Below the pieces are notes generated by a model, which ran no database searches, was not told where the DNA came from, and was given only the letters and a program-made list of their open reading frames with translations. Shown here one piece after another: positions 7,323 to 15,543 of a stretch of DNA of 38,848 bases. Numbering within the stretch: the first letter of the stretch is position 1; each line of letters begins with the position of its first letter. Made by a program: the position numbers and the translations under genes. The stretch comes from a bacterium (GTDB lineage Bacteria; JACRDZ01; JAQUKH01): assembly GCA_040754625.1 (NCBI GenBank), contig JBFMCF010000061.1:1-38848 (forward strand), given 5' to 3'.

Positions 7323-8432
7323 TTATTTATCTTCTGTAAAAGCATAGAGAAAACCATCTGAAGACCCGCAATAAAGTATATTGTCTGCAATTACAGGGGA
7401 CCCCCCTATGTCTCCGCCGGTTTTGAATTCCCATACTTTTTCCCCGGTTGAAGCTTTCAGGATATATATCGAATCGTCCATTGATCCGAAATAAACAAAT
7501 TCCCTGGTGGCGACTGCACAGGTCAGGATCCTGTCTCTTGCCAGGAATTCCCACAAAATTTCTCCTGTCTCAAGATTTAAGGCATAAAGATTTTTGTCCC
7601 AGCTTCCCACAAAGACCTTATTTTCGGTAATTGACGCGGGAGAACAGATTTTATCTTTTAATTTTGTCTTCCAGATTATTTCCCCGTTTTTAGGATTAAA
7701 GGCATATACAAAGCTGTCCCAGGATGGAACAACTATTTTATTTCCGGAATAACCGGGAGAAGCTTCGACGCTGTTACCTGCGCGGTAAGCCCAGTTTAAG
7801 CCGCCTGTTTTTTTATCCAGGGCATATAGATAATAATCCATTGAACCTATAAAAATTTGATCTTCAATTACAAGGGGCGAGCAGACCCATATTTTCCCCT
7901 GGGTTTTGAATTCCCAATTTAGTTTCCCGTTTGATATGCCAACCGAATAAACATAATAATCATAGGAACCAAAATAAACGGAATCCCCGTCGATGGTAGG
8001 AGGGGAATATATTTTGTCCCTGGATTTAAATTTCCAGGCAAGTTTCCCTGTTTCTGCGTCTAAACAATAAAGATGTTTATCCAGGGATCCAAACAAAATT
8101 TTATTTTGAGCGATCGCGGGCGAAGATTGAATCCATGAACCGGTTTTAAATTTCCATTTAAGCCGGCCGTTTAGAGCATCAATGCAGTAAAGATGGCTGT
8201 CGTTTGTTCCGAAAAAAACCATGTTTTTCCAAACAGCGGGTGTGGAACAAATTTCTTTACCTGCCTTGAACTTCCAGATTAATTTTAACGGCGGCCTGGG
8301 GTAATCTCCCCTTATCCCGTTTCGGGCCGCATTTTGGTGAAATGTAGGCCATTCAATGTCCTGGCTATATATTAAAGGCGGGTTGGTGAAGATTGAAAAA
8401 AATATTAATAGGACAATAAAAAAATTTTTCAC
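7323..8432 (-). CDS. Secreted PQQ-like (BamB-type) eight-repeat beta-propeller
   Basis: A signal peptide (MKNFFIVLLIFFSIF...IYSQ) precedes WPTFHQNAARNG, the usual opening of PQQ-repeat proteins. Eight repeats of about 40 residues follow with the pattern W-x-F-x(5)-S-x-P ... V-x-F-G-S-x-D-x-x-L-Y-x-x-D-x-x-T-G, the Trp-docking blade motif, for example LYCIDALNGR, LYCLDAETGK and LYALDKKTGG. Eight blades make a complete propeller. No PQQ-dehydrogenase catalytic residues are visible, so the fold is probably structural or for binding. It lies between purM (11 bp) and the first radical SAM gene (17 bp), so the four genes form one leftward transcript. Confidence 0.9.
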   Translation of the reverse strand: MKNFFIVLLIFFSIFTNPPLIYSQDIEWPTFHQNAARNGIRGDYPRPPLKLIWKFKAGKEICSTPAVWKNMVFFGTNDSHLYCIDALNGRLKWKFKTGSWIQSSPAIAQNKILFGSLDKHLYCLDAETGKLAWKFKSRDKIYSPPTIDGDSVYFGSYDYYVYSVGISNGKLNWEFKTQGKIWVCSPLVIEDQIFIGSMDYYLYALDKKTGGLNWAYRAGNSVEASPGYSGNKIVVPSWDSFVYAFNPKNGEIIWKTKLKDKICSPASITENKVFVGSWDKNLYALNLETGEILWEFLARDRILTCAVATREFVYFGSMDDSIYILKASTGEKVWEFKTGGDIGGSPVIADNILYCGSSDGFLYAFTEDK

Positions 8433-8443
8433 GTAATATCAAA

Positions 8444-9556
8444 TTACATTTTGTAAAAATAATTATTTTCCCCGGTTAAATTCATAGATTCAATAATTAC
8501 TTTATTTTTCTTATCTTTTACTGTGTAACCGATGGTGTATGCTTCTACTTTGTGTTTTTTGAGGATTTCCATGCATTTTTTTACATCATTTTTAGATACC
8601 GTGACACAAAAGCCTATACCCATATTGAATGTTTGGAACATCTCTTCATCAGAAATGTCCCCGAATTTTTGAATTATCCCAAAAATAGGCTGAGGTTCCG
8701 GCAGGCAGTCAATGATAAAACTGATATTTTTATTATAAACCCTTGTCAAATTTGTAAGCCCGTCACCCGTTATATTGGATAAGGCTTTGACATTAATTCC
8801 TGACCTTAGAATCTCCATTATTTCCGGCACATAAATATGAGTTGGTTCGAGCAGTTCTTCTCCAAGGGTCCTTTTTAATGCGGGGAAATATTTATTTATT
8901 TTAAATCCCGTTTTATTTAACAGCACGTTCCTGGCTAGTGTCAGTCCGTTACTGTGAATGCCGCTGGAGCGGAGCCCGATAACAATATCACCTTCCTGCA
9001 AATCCTGCCCGATTATTATTTTATCCAGGGCGACGATTCCGATACATGTCCCGGCGATATCAATTCCGGAATCATCTTCATATCCTCTTATCATCTCTTT
9101 TATCTGCGCTACTTCACCGCCAGGGATATTTATATTTGCCTGTTTCGCGCCTCTATATAATCCTTTTCCTATTTCCTCAAATATTTTCGGGTCAACTTTT
9201 TGGACCGCGAGATAATCAAGCATCGATAAAGGCTCGGAACCCACGCAGATAAGATCATTAACATTCATCGCTATACAGTCTATGCCAATTGTGTCGTATT
9301 TATTCATCATCTCGGCGATAAGAAGTTTTGTGCCAACGCCGTCGCAGGAGACGGCCAGTCCCATATTATTTCCCATATCCAGGACATTCGCAAAATAACC
9401 TGATTCAAGGACAGGCCTTCCGATGCCTTTACGAAAACTATCTGCCCTGCTTATCCATTTTAACAGGGATTTCATGCCCTTTTCTTCCTGCAGTGTGTCA
9501 ACTCCGGATTTTGAATAACTTAGTTTTTTTGCTGGTTTTAATGAAGGTTGTTTCAT
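8444..9556 (-). CDS. purM: Phosphoribosylformylglycinamidine cyclo-ligase (AIR synthase)
   Basis: This cytoplasmic enzyme closes the imidazole ring in step five of purine synthesis (FGAM + ATP to AIR). The sequence shows the PurM landmarks SYSKSGVD, VSCDGVGTKLLIA, GIDCIAMNVNDLICVGSEPL, DYLAVQK, GGEVAQIKEM and GLRSSGIHSNGLTLAR. Length (370) is slightly above the usual 345-350. I start it at 9556, not at the ATG at 9583, because a good promoter (-35 at 9589-9594, -10 at 9566-9571) overlaps the longer start; transcription would begin only a few nt before 9556. No ribosome binding site precedes either start, so a leaderless message is likely. It heads the operon with the PQQ and radical SAM genes. 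Confidence 0.93.
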   Translation of the reverse strand: MKQPSLKPAKKLSYSKSGVDTLQEEKGMKSLLKWISRADSFRKGIGRPVLESGYFANVLDMGNNMGLAVSCDGVGTKLLIAEMMNKYDTIGIDCIAMNVNDLICVGSEPLSMLDYLAVQKVDPKIFEEIGKGLYRGAKQANINIPGGEVAQIKEMIRGYEDDSGIDIAGTCIGIVALDKIIIGQDLQEGDIVIGLRSSGIHSNGLTLARNVLLNKTGFKINKYFPALKRTLGEELLEPTHIYVPEIMEILRSGINVKALSNITGDGLTNLTRVYNKNISFIIDCLPEPQPIFGIIQKFGDISDEEMFQTFNMGIGFCVTVSKNDVKKCMEILKKHKVEAYTIGYTVKDKKNKVIIESMNLTGENNYFYKM

Positions 9557-9565
9557 AATGAAGAA

Positions 9566-9594
9566 ATGATAACAGATATTCATTTGAAAGTCAA
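9566..9594 (-). promoter_or_regulatory. purM operon promoter
   Basis: On the minus strand TTGACT (9594-9589), a 17-bp spacer and TATCAT (9571-9566). The -10 box ends 9 nt before the chosen purM ATG, giving a leader of about 2 nt. Confidence 0.6.
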
Positions 9595-9630
9595 TATGCC
9601 TGTAAATCCCTGCGTATTCGGCGGGTTATT

Positions 9631-9639
9631 TGATATAAT
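9631..9639 (+). promoter_or_regulatory. Extended -10 promoter of the lipoprotein-helix pair
   Basis: TGATATAAT (extended -10 form TGnTATAAT) lies about 57 bp upstream of the lipoprotein start. No clear -35 is seen, as expected for extended -10 promoters. It is back to back with the purM promoter. Confidence 0.5.
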
Positions 9640-9696
9640 ATATCTGTTGTAACATTTTGAAATTTGAATGGTAAAAAGAAATGGAGAGTTGTTTTT

Positions 9697-10800
9697 ATGA
9701 AAAAAATGAAATGGCTGGCTGTTTTTTTATTGTTTTTGAATTTAGGTTGTTACCGGGGATTAATCAAAAGACAGGAGAATTTTCACAAAATAGAAGGTGC
9801 GGTAAGTTATAAAGATGAGACATTGCCTGGTGCCTCAGTCGAAATATTTCTGGAAAGCGGGATTTCTAAAGATGGAATTGATGCAAAACCTTTTGCGCGC
9901 TTAAAAACAGGTCCGGACGGGCAATTTGCGGTTAATCTGCCGCAAGACAGTTATTATTTCAGGGCGTGGAAACCAAAAGATGAAAGCGCAGAAAAATTTG
10001 GCGAAGGGGATTATTTTTGCTATTATGGCGGGAACCCTGTCGCTGTTATTGGTTCCAGGAAGGATTTATTCTTAAAATGCGTTAAAATCCATACATTAAA
10101 AAAAGAAGACAAGTTCGATTTAAGCAAACCGGAATTAACAGGGACTATAATTGATGTCAACGGCAGGCCCCTGGAGAACGCTTATGTATATCTTTTTTCT
10201 GTTTCTAATCCGGATTCCAGGCGTGCGGCTGATATATTGTCAGAGCCCACTTTGAAAGACGGGAGTTTTTCGATTATGTTTGATACTGCAGGGTCCTATT
10301 TTTTAATGGCAAGGAGGCGCCAGAATACAGAGGAAAAGGGGCCTTTAAAAATAGGCGATTATTACGGATATTATTATGGCAATCCTTTAGAAATAAAAGA
10401 AAAAACGAAAAGGCATTTGATATTAGAATGCGTGGAAAAGAAAAAAGATTACCTGCCGGTTAATTTCAATGTGCCCGAGGGAAAATCCGCTATCCGCGGG
10501 AGAATAACGGATAAAAATGGGAATCCTATAAGCGGTGTATTTGCTTTTACGTATAGAGATGAGTTTAATACCGGGAAAAAGCCGGATTATAAATCTATGA
10601 TAACCGGCGAGGACGGTTTGTATACTATCCTTATCGGAGAGCCTGGTTTCTATGTTGTCGGTGCAAGAAAAACACATGGCGGTCCGCCGGAACCAGGGGA
10701 CATTTATGGGGTTTATGACAATGCCAGTAATAATAAGCTTAAGATTAAAAAGGGTGAAGTTGTAAATAATATTAATATAATAGTGGAGGATATCAAGTGA
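9697..10800 (+). CDS. Lipoprotein with three carboxypeptidase-regulatory-like repeats (A)
   Basis: The start at 9697 has GGAGA about 11 nt upstream and opens a lipoprotein signal (MKKMKWLAVFLLFLNLGC); the earlier ATG at 9664 only adds a charged extension. The mature protein holds three repeats of roughly 110 residues, each a transthyretin-like or CarboxypepD_reg-like beta-sandwich: a G-x-V/I-x-D strand pair, a 'G-x-F-x-V-x-L ... Y-Y' hairpin, and a closing signature. The signatures are GDYFCYYGGNPVAV, GDYYGYYYGNPLEI and GDIYGVYDN followed by KLKIKKGEVVNNINIIVE. Two paralogues lie at 15544 and 20255. The protein is probably outer-membrane anchored; ligand unknown. Its stop overlaps the GTG start of the beta-helix gene, so the pair is translated together. 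Confidence 0.8.
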   Translation: MKKMKWLAVFLLFLNLGCYRGLIKRQENFHKIEGAVSYKDETLPGASVEIFLESGISKDGIDAKPFARLKTGPDGQFAVNLPQDSYYFRAWKPKDESAEKFGEGDYFCYYGGNPVAVIGSRKDLFLKCVKIHTLKKEDKFDLSKPELTGTIIDVNGRPLENAYVYLFSVSNPDSRRAADILSEPTLKDGSFSIMFDTAGSYFLMARRRQNTEEKGPLKIGDYYGYYYGNPLEIKEKTKRHLILECVEKKKDYLPVNFNVPEGKSAIRGRITDKNGNPISGVFAFTYRDEFNTGKKPDYKSMITGEDGLYTILIGEPGFYVVGARKTHGGPPEPGDIYGVYDNASNNKLKIKKGEVVNNINIIVEDIK

Positions 10801-12092
10801 CGAAAAGAATAAATTTACTTATTATATTATCAATAATTATATTTTCCAGAAATGCTAAAGCTGTCACGCAATTCACAAATGCAATGATTTCAGAAAACAC
10901 AACATGGAGCGGGGAAATAATAGTCCTTGGGACTGTTACTGTGGGGAAAAATGCAAGTTTAACTATTCTGCCGGGAACTGTTATACGATTCATCCCGCCT
11001 GATGGAAATTTGAATGTTAAAGGGACGTTATTGGCAGGCGGGACATATGAGCAAAGGATAACTTTCACTTTGTATGATGAAAATAATCCTTTGGAAAAAT
11101 GGGAGGGTGTGATTTTTTCTGAGGGAGTAGAAAAAGATACAACAAGCAGCTTGTCAAATTGTCTTATTAAATTTGCAAACACAGGAATTAAATGTTCTGA
11201 AAAGACAATATTAAGTATAGAAAATTGCAGTTTTATTAAGAATAATCTGGGTATTAACATTTTGTTGTCAAGCGATGTCACAGTAAGCCACAGTGAATTT
11301 ATTGAAAATATAAACGGTGCGGTTGCCTGTGAGCAGTCGAATGTAAAGATATTAAATAGTTATTTTAACAATAATAATGATTTTGCAATTACCTGCACAA
11401 AAAAAAGTGAAGGTGTTATAGAAGAAAATTTAATTATAAAGCATCGTTATGGTATTATCTTTGCGTTTGTTGAAACAAAAGGCATTATAAAAAATAATAT
11501 TATCCAGGAAAATGAATTTGGGATTTTTGTTGAAAGATTGCCGGAATTAATGGTTTCCAACAATACCCTGCGAAATAATGACTATGGTATTTATCTTGAA
11601 AGGGGGCCGAAACCGGGTATTACCATGAATGAAATAACTGAAAACAGGATTGGGATATTTATCCGGCAAAATTCCGGTTTAAATGTCAACGATAATAATA
11701 TTTATAATAATAGAGAGTATGAAATAGGGTTGAAAGAAGTGTCCAGTGATATTATAAGAAAAATGAAACAGATTGTGAAAGATAAAAAGGACACCAAAGA
11801 TGTTTTTCCTTGTATGAAAGATGGATTAGATATACCGGATGATGTATTAACTGATTATATTGATGCACAAAGAAATTTTTGGGGCGAAGAAATGACAAAA
11901 GAAATGGAGTTAAAAGGCGATAAGGCAAATATAACAAAAATTCTGGATTTCTATGATAATTCTGAGGCCCTTGGGAAAGACGGCAACATGTATAAGGAAA
12001 AATATATCTTTTACGGTGAATGGAAGAAAACGGCTATAGAAGGGGCTGGCGCGGGAAAAAAGCCTTCATACGGTTTGATTATTACCAAGTGA
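10797..12092 (+). CDS. Secreted right-handed beta-helix protein without propeller
   Basis: The GTG at 10797 follows GGAGG (10784-10788) and overlaps the lipoprotein stop. A signal peptide (TKRINLLIILSIIIFSRNAKA) leads into TTWSGEIIVLGTVTVGKNAS and LTILPGTVIRFIPP, the same cap that begins the four fusion proteins. About ten beta-helix coils follow, rich in N-N-x-I and G-I motifs (IKNNIIQENEFGIFVE, NDYGIYLERG, ENRIGIFIRQ), a NosD/pectate-lyase-like fold. The C-terminal 130 residues (KQIVKDKKDTKDVF..., RNFWGEEM...) differ from the paralogues: no PD40 propeller, only the NFWG segment is shared. Proteins of this fold often bind or cleave polysaccharides; no catalytic residues can be assigned. It ends 10 bp from the convergent paralogue. 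Confidence 0.8.
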   Translation: MTKRINLLIILSIIIFSRNAKAVTQFTNAMISENTTWSGEIIVLGTVTVGKNASLTILPGTVIRFIPPDGNLNVKGTLLAGGTYEQRITFTLYDENNPLEKWEGVIFSEGVEKDTTSSLSNCLIKFANTGIKCSEKTILSIENCSFIKNNLGINILLSSDVTVSHSEFIENINGAVACEQSNVKILNSYFNNNNDFAITCTKKSEGVIEENLIIKHRYGIIFAFVETKGIIKNNIIQENEFGIFVERLPELMVSNNTLRNNDYGIYLERGPKPGITMNEITENRIGIFIRQNSGLNVNDNNIYNNREYEIGLKEVSSDIIRKMKQIVKDKKDTKDVFPCMKDGLDIPDDVLTDYIDAQRNFWGEEMTKEMELKGDKANITKILDFYDNSEALGKDGNMYKEKYIFYGEWKKTAIEGAGAGKKPSYGLIITK

Positions 12093-12102
12093 ATAAGTTT
12101 TT

Positions 12103-13704
12103 TTATGGTATCCACATAAAAACTAAAGGATAAAGGCCGGGATAATTTTCTTCAATTTTACTAAAATCTATTTTTTCAATGATTTTGGATTCCATGTCCA
12201 TTATCACGGTCTGGCATTCAGGAGTTTCCCTGAAATAACAAAGCTTTTTGCCGTCAGGCGACCACATGGGAGGTGCTTCTTCAACAAACGAAGGGGACTT
12301 AGTCATGTTTTTAATATTTTCACCTTTAGTATCCATCGTAAAAATTTCCCAATTTCCCTCGCGGTTGGAAGTAAAAGTTATAAAACTGCCGTCAATTGAC
12401 CATACGGCTGAGCCGTTATAAGAATTATCTTTTGTAAGAAGTACCCATTGAAAAGTTGACCCGTCAAGTAAACCAATGTCCCAGCTTCCCTCCCGGAATG
12501 AGTGAAATAAGATTAAAGGTTCCACTTTCCCATCCGGAGTTACTTTTTTAGATATTTGTGTGCCAAACGCGAAGGTAGCGTTATTTTCGGAATATTTTTC
12601 CTTCCAGTAACTAATTTCAGATTTACCTCTTTTATTTTCCCAATCCCAGGTATTCTCTTTAAGATCGACGCCAAATTTATTTCTTATAAGTTTAACATCG
12701 GTTTGATTTGAAACTATATTATTGTGTATGACTTCAGGTTTGGAGTTTTCCGCAAGAATTATACCGGTCTTGGAATGTGAAATAGTATTTTCCAGGATGT
12801 ATCCCGGCGAGTTGATACAAAATATTCCCGTATTATTTTCTGAAATTATATTGTTGTAAATGATGGGGGAGGAAGAAACACATGTAATACCATAAAATCT
12901 TTTATTATATATTTTGTTTGCGGTTATTTCGGGAGAAGAATTGTAAAGTATAATACTGAATTCAGAAGTGCCTTTAGAAAGGTCGTTATTTATAATTTTC
13001 GGATTAGAAAAGGATGAGCATACAATATCAGCCCCCAGAGTTGTATTTATCGAGTTTTCGCTGATTAACGGAGAAGAATATACGTCGCAATAGATAGAAT
13101 GGCCATAATTTTTCTCCAGCGTATTTTGATAAATTTCAGGGTTTGACCATAAATTGCAGTGAATAGCCGATGTGTAAGTTTCAGCGGTGCCGTTATTTTT
13201 AATAACATTACCGGTAATTTTGGGAGAGGAATGGTTTTCACAGATAATTGCAATATCATTTACCGAGAGTATATTATTTTTGATTAGGGGAGAGGCTTTA
13301 AAACATGCAATTGCGCACCGGGCATTTTCTATACGGGTATATTCTATTATGCTTTCACTCGAAGGTTCTCCGTCGAAAATAATTCCCTGCCAGCTTTTTT
13401 CTTTGTCATTTTCAGAGGTAAAAACTATATGATTGTTTCCATCTCCCTTTGCGTATAAATTTCCATACACGAGAATTTTTATCAATTTATCCCTGTGGAA
13501 AGAAATTACAATTTTAGTCCCAGGTTCAATAATTAGGCGTGAATTTTTATTTATAAGAAGGTCATTTTTGATTAAATAAGGACCTTCTTCTTTTTTCCAG
13601 GTAATATTCCCTTCTATTACAGGTTGGTTGATGGCGGTTTCTGCATGAATTTCGGGTATAAACAATAGAAGAAAAGATATTACAAGATAAAACTTTTTTG
13701 GCAT
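12103..13704 (-). CDS. Beta-helix / TolB-like propeller fusion protein (1)
   Basis: The signal peptide (MPKKFYLVISFLLLFIPEIHA) precedes the cap (ITWKKEEGPYLIKNDLLINK, RLIIEPGTKIVISF) and WQGIIFDG. Beta-helix coils span about residues 120-340, with repeated S-S-P-x-I-x-x-N units (HSSPKITGNVIKNNG, YSSPLISENSI, SSPIIYNNIISENNTGIFC). The last 170 residues carry PD40-like blades: LILFHSFREGSWDIGLLDG, SIDGSFITFTSNREGNWEIF and MWSPDGKKLCYF, closing with LVFMWIP. Only about three blades are present, fewer than in a closed TolB propeller. It is the last gene in the leftward run and the most diverged of the four fusions. Exported; role unknown. Confidence 0.8.
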   Translation of the reverse strand: MPKKFYLVISFLLLFIPEIHAETAINQPVIEGNITWKKEEGPYLIKNDLLINKNSRLIIEPGTKIVISFHRDKLIKILVYGNLYAKGDGNNHIVFTSENDKEKSWQGIIFDGEPSSESIIEYTRIENARCAIACFKASPLIKNNILSVNDIAIICENHSSPKITGNVIKNNGTAETYTSAIHCNLWSNPEIYQNTLEKNYGHSIYCDVYSSPLISENSINTTLGADIVCSSFSNPKIINNDLSKGTSEFSIILYNSSPEITANKIYNKRFYGITCVSSSPIIYNNIISENNTGIFCINSPGYILENTISHSKTGIILAENSKPEVIHNNIVSNQTDVKLIRNKFGVDLKENTWDWENKRGKSEISYWKEKYSENNATFAFGTQISKKVTPDGKVEPLILFHSFREGSWDIGLLDGSTFQWVLLTKDNSYNGSAVWSIDGSFITFTSNREGNWEIFTMDTKGENIKNMTKSPSFVEEAPPMWSPDGKKLCYFRETPECQTVIMDMESKIIEKIDFSKIEENYPGLYPLVFMWIP

Positions 13705-13742
13705 AATTTTAACTTCTGGTACAAAGAGGCTGATTAAAACTA

Positions 13743-13770
13743 TAACGCCCCAATAAAAATTGAGGCGTTA
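13743..13770. terminator. Hairpin between two helix-propeller genes
   Basis: TAACGCCCCAAT (13743-13754) and ATTGAGGCGTTA (13759-13770) form a 12-bp stem with a 4-nt loop and one mismatch (a G-U pair on the minus-strand RNA). It lies in the 92-bp gap after the 13797-15530 gene. The U-run after it is weak (TAGTTTTAATC), so it may be an attenuator or RNA-stabilising hairpin and not a full terminator. Confidence 0.5.
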
Positions 13771-13796
13771 ATAAATTACATTTAATAAAAAAGAAA

Positions 13797-15530
13797 TCAG
13801 TGGGTTATTACGTCACTGCCTTCTTTAATATTGCATGGCGGCGGCGGCCATATATAAAGAATGGTCTGGTATCCCTCGTAACCTTTATTATAAGCAATGC
13901 TGTTAATTCCTATTTTCCCTGAGCCGTCTTTTTCCATCAAGTACAAATTGTCAAATTCATCACGGAACGCTATTTTTTCACCGTTAGGCGACCACGCCGG
14001 GTATTGTTTGTTTGAGGGGTCTTCTGTAAGCTGCAGGGGGACAAGATTTTTGTCTTCCATGCTGATAACATAAATTTCCTGGTTTAACTTATTATCCCTT
14101 TTGGAGGTAAAAGTTATTTTTTTTCCATCGGGCGACCAATTTGCCCACTCATCGCTTGCCGGGTTATTTGTTAAGTTTTTCATTACAGTTACATCTTTAT
14201 TCATTAAATAAATTTCCCAGTTGCCGTCACGATAGGATGAAAAAATGATTTTATCCCCATATATATGCCAGGGATAATTATTGTCTATTTTTGTTTCCCT
14301 TTTGTCTTTTAATAAAGTTGCGTGTATTTTAGGGTATTCATCGAATGATATTTTATCTTTCCTGACAGGGTCAATATTGATTTTTGCATCTTTATTGTTG
14401 ACAAAAACACTCTTTTCAATGTCGGACATGTCGCCTTTTTCCCACCAGTTTTCTCTCGCGTCGATTTCCCCTGTTATTGTGTTTATAGTATTTTTGTCTT
14501 CAAGCTTGATTGCATATCTTTTATTGGGTTTAAAATGGTTATAATTTATTATCGGCCTGGAATCCCCGATGATGGAAATCCCTTCGTTATTTTCTGAAAG
14601 TGTATTAAAAAATATCTTCGGATTGGAATTTACTACCGCGACACCGGAACCGTTGTCCACGATTGTGTTATTGATGACAATACCCGAACTTCCTAGGGAA
14701 AGGGATATGCCGTTCCCATCGTTACTGTGTATATAATTTCCCATGATAATCGGCGAACTTTCGTAACAGGTAATCCCGCAGTGGGTCCCGTTCATGTAAA
14801 TTTCGTTGTTTGTTATCATAGGGTCTGACATCGAGACAACCAGGATACCGCGCCCGCAATTCCAGTGTATGTTATTGTTCTCGATAAGAGGGGCAGAAAA
14901 GGTTGATACGGTGATGCCGTGCCCGATATTCCTTTCCAGGTTATTATTTGATATTCTTGGAGAGGAATATACGCTGCAGGCAATACCGGAGGCTGAAGTT
15001 GTGGTTTGTATCCCGCATTCCCTTATATCATTAAAACTTATTTCCGGTGAAGAAAAATCTTCGCAAACAATTCCCACCTCATTATACCTGATTTGATTGT
15101 TGGAAATTTTCGGCGAGGAATTAAAACAGCCTATGCCGTTAGCGGCACCTTCTATCTGGCAATATTCGATTATGCTTTTTTGGGATTTGTTTAAAACTAT
15201 TCCTCCCCATTGTTTTGCCCTTACTGCTTCTGCCTCGGATTCAGAGGTGAATTTAATTTTCTTTCCTTCAGTGCCCGCGGCAATCAGGGTGCCCTCCACG
15301 ACGAGTTTTACTTTTTCTTTTTCATTCAAAACGAAATTAACGGTCACACCGGGTTCAATGGTTAGAGTTGCATTTGGTTTTACCGTGACCGTTTTTGTCA
15401 CGAGATACGGGCTTTTTTCAAGTATCCAGACGGTATTTTTTGATATTTTCCCGTTGACTTTTGTTATTGCAAACCCTTTGGTTGTAATCAGCATCAAAAG
15501 GCACAAAATACATATTATTAGTCTTTTCAT
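13797..15530 (-). CDS. Beta-helix / TolB-like propeller fusion protein (2)
   Basis: The 577-residue product has a signal peptide (MKRLIICILCLLMLITTKGFA) and the cap TVWILEKSPYLVTKTVTVKP with LTIEPGVTVNF. QWGGIVLNKSQKSIIEYCQIE begins the helix. About ten coils follow with S-S-P-x-I-S motifs (CFNSSPKISNNQIRYN, DFSSPEISFNDI, YSSPRISNNNLERN, GRGILVVSMSDP). After an NWW segment (residues about 360-380, ARENWWEKGD) comes PWHIYGDKIIFSSYRDGNWE and PD40 blades NWSPDGKKITFTSKRDN and AWSPNGEKIAFRDEFDN, ending in ILYIWPPPP. Compared with its neighbours the C-terminus is longer, with a polar CNIKEGSDVITH tail. It follows the lipoprotein at 15544 by 13 bp. Confidence 0.82.
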   Translation of the reverse strand: MKRLIICILCLLMLITTKGFAITKVNGKISKNTVWILEKSPYLVTKTVTVKPNATLTIEPGVTVNFVLNEKEKVKLVVEGTLIAAGTEGKKIKFTSESEAEAVRAKQWGGIVLNKSQKSIIEYCQIEGAANGIGCFNSSPKISNNQIRYNEVGIVCEDFSSPEISFNDIRECGIQTTTSASGIACSVYSSPRISNNNLERNIGHGITVSTFSAPLIENNNIHWNCGRGILVVSMSDPMITNNEIYMNGTHCGITCYESSPIIMGNYIHSNDGNGISLSLGSSGIVINNTIVDNGSGVAVVNSNPKIFFNTLSENNEGISIIGDSRPIINYNHFKPNKRYAIKLEDKNTINTITGEIDARENWWEKGDMSDIEKSVFVNNKDAKINIDPVRKDKISFDEYPKIHATLLKDKRETKIDNNYPWHIYGDKIIFSSYRDGNWEIYLMNKDVTVMKNLTNNPASDEWANWSPDGKKITFTSKRDNKLNQEIYVISMEDKNLVPLQLTEDPSNKQYPAWSPNGEKIAFRDEFDNLYLMEKDGSGKIGINSIAYNKGYEGYQTILYIWPPPPCNIKEGSDVITH

Positions 15531-15543
15531 TTTAACTTTCCTC

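Noticed and set aside
9557-9583. Longer purM start at 9583
   Set aside because: Would place the N-terminus across a TTGACT-17-TATCAT promoter, and the added residues (MNICYHFFI) are not a PurM feature.
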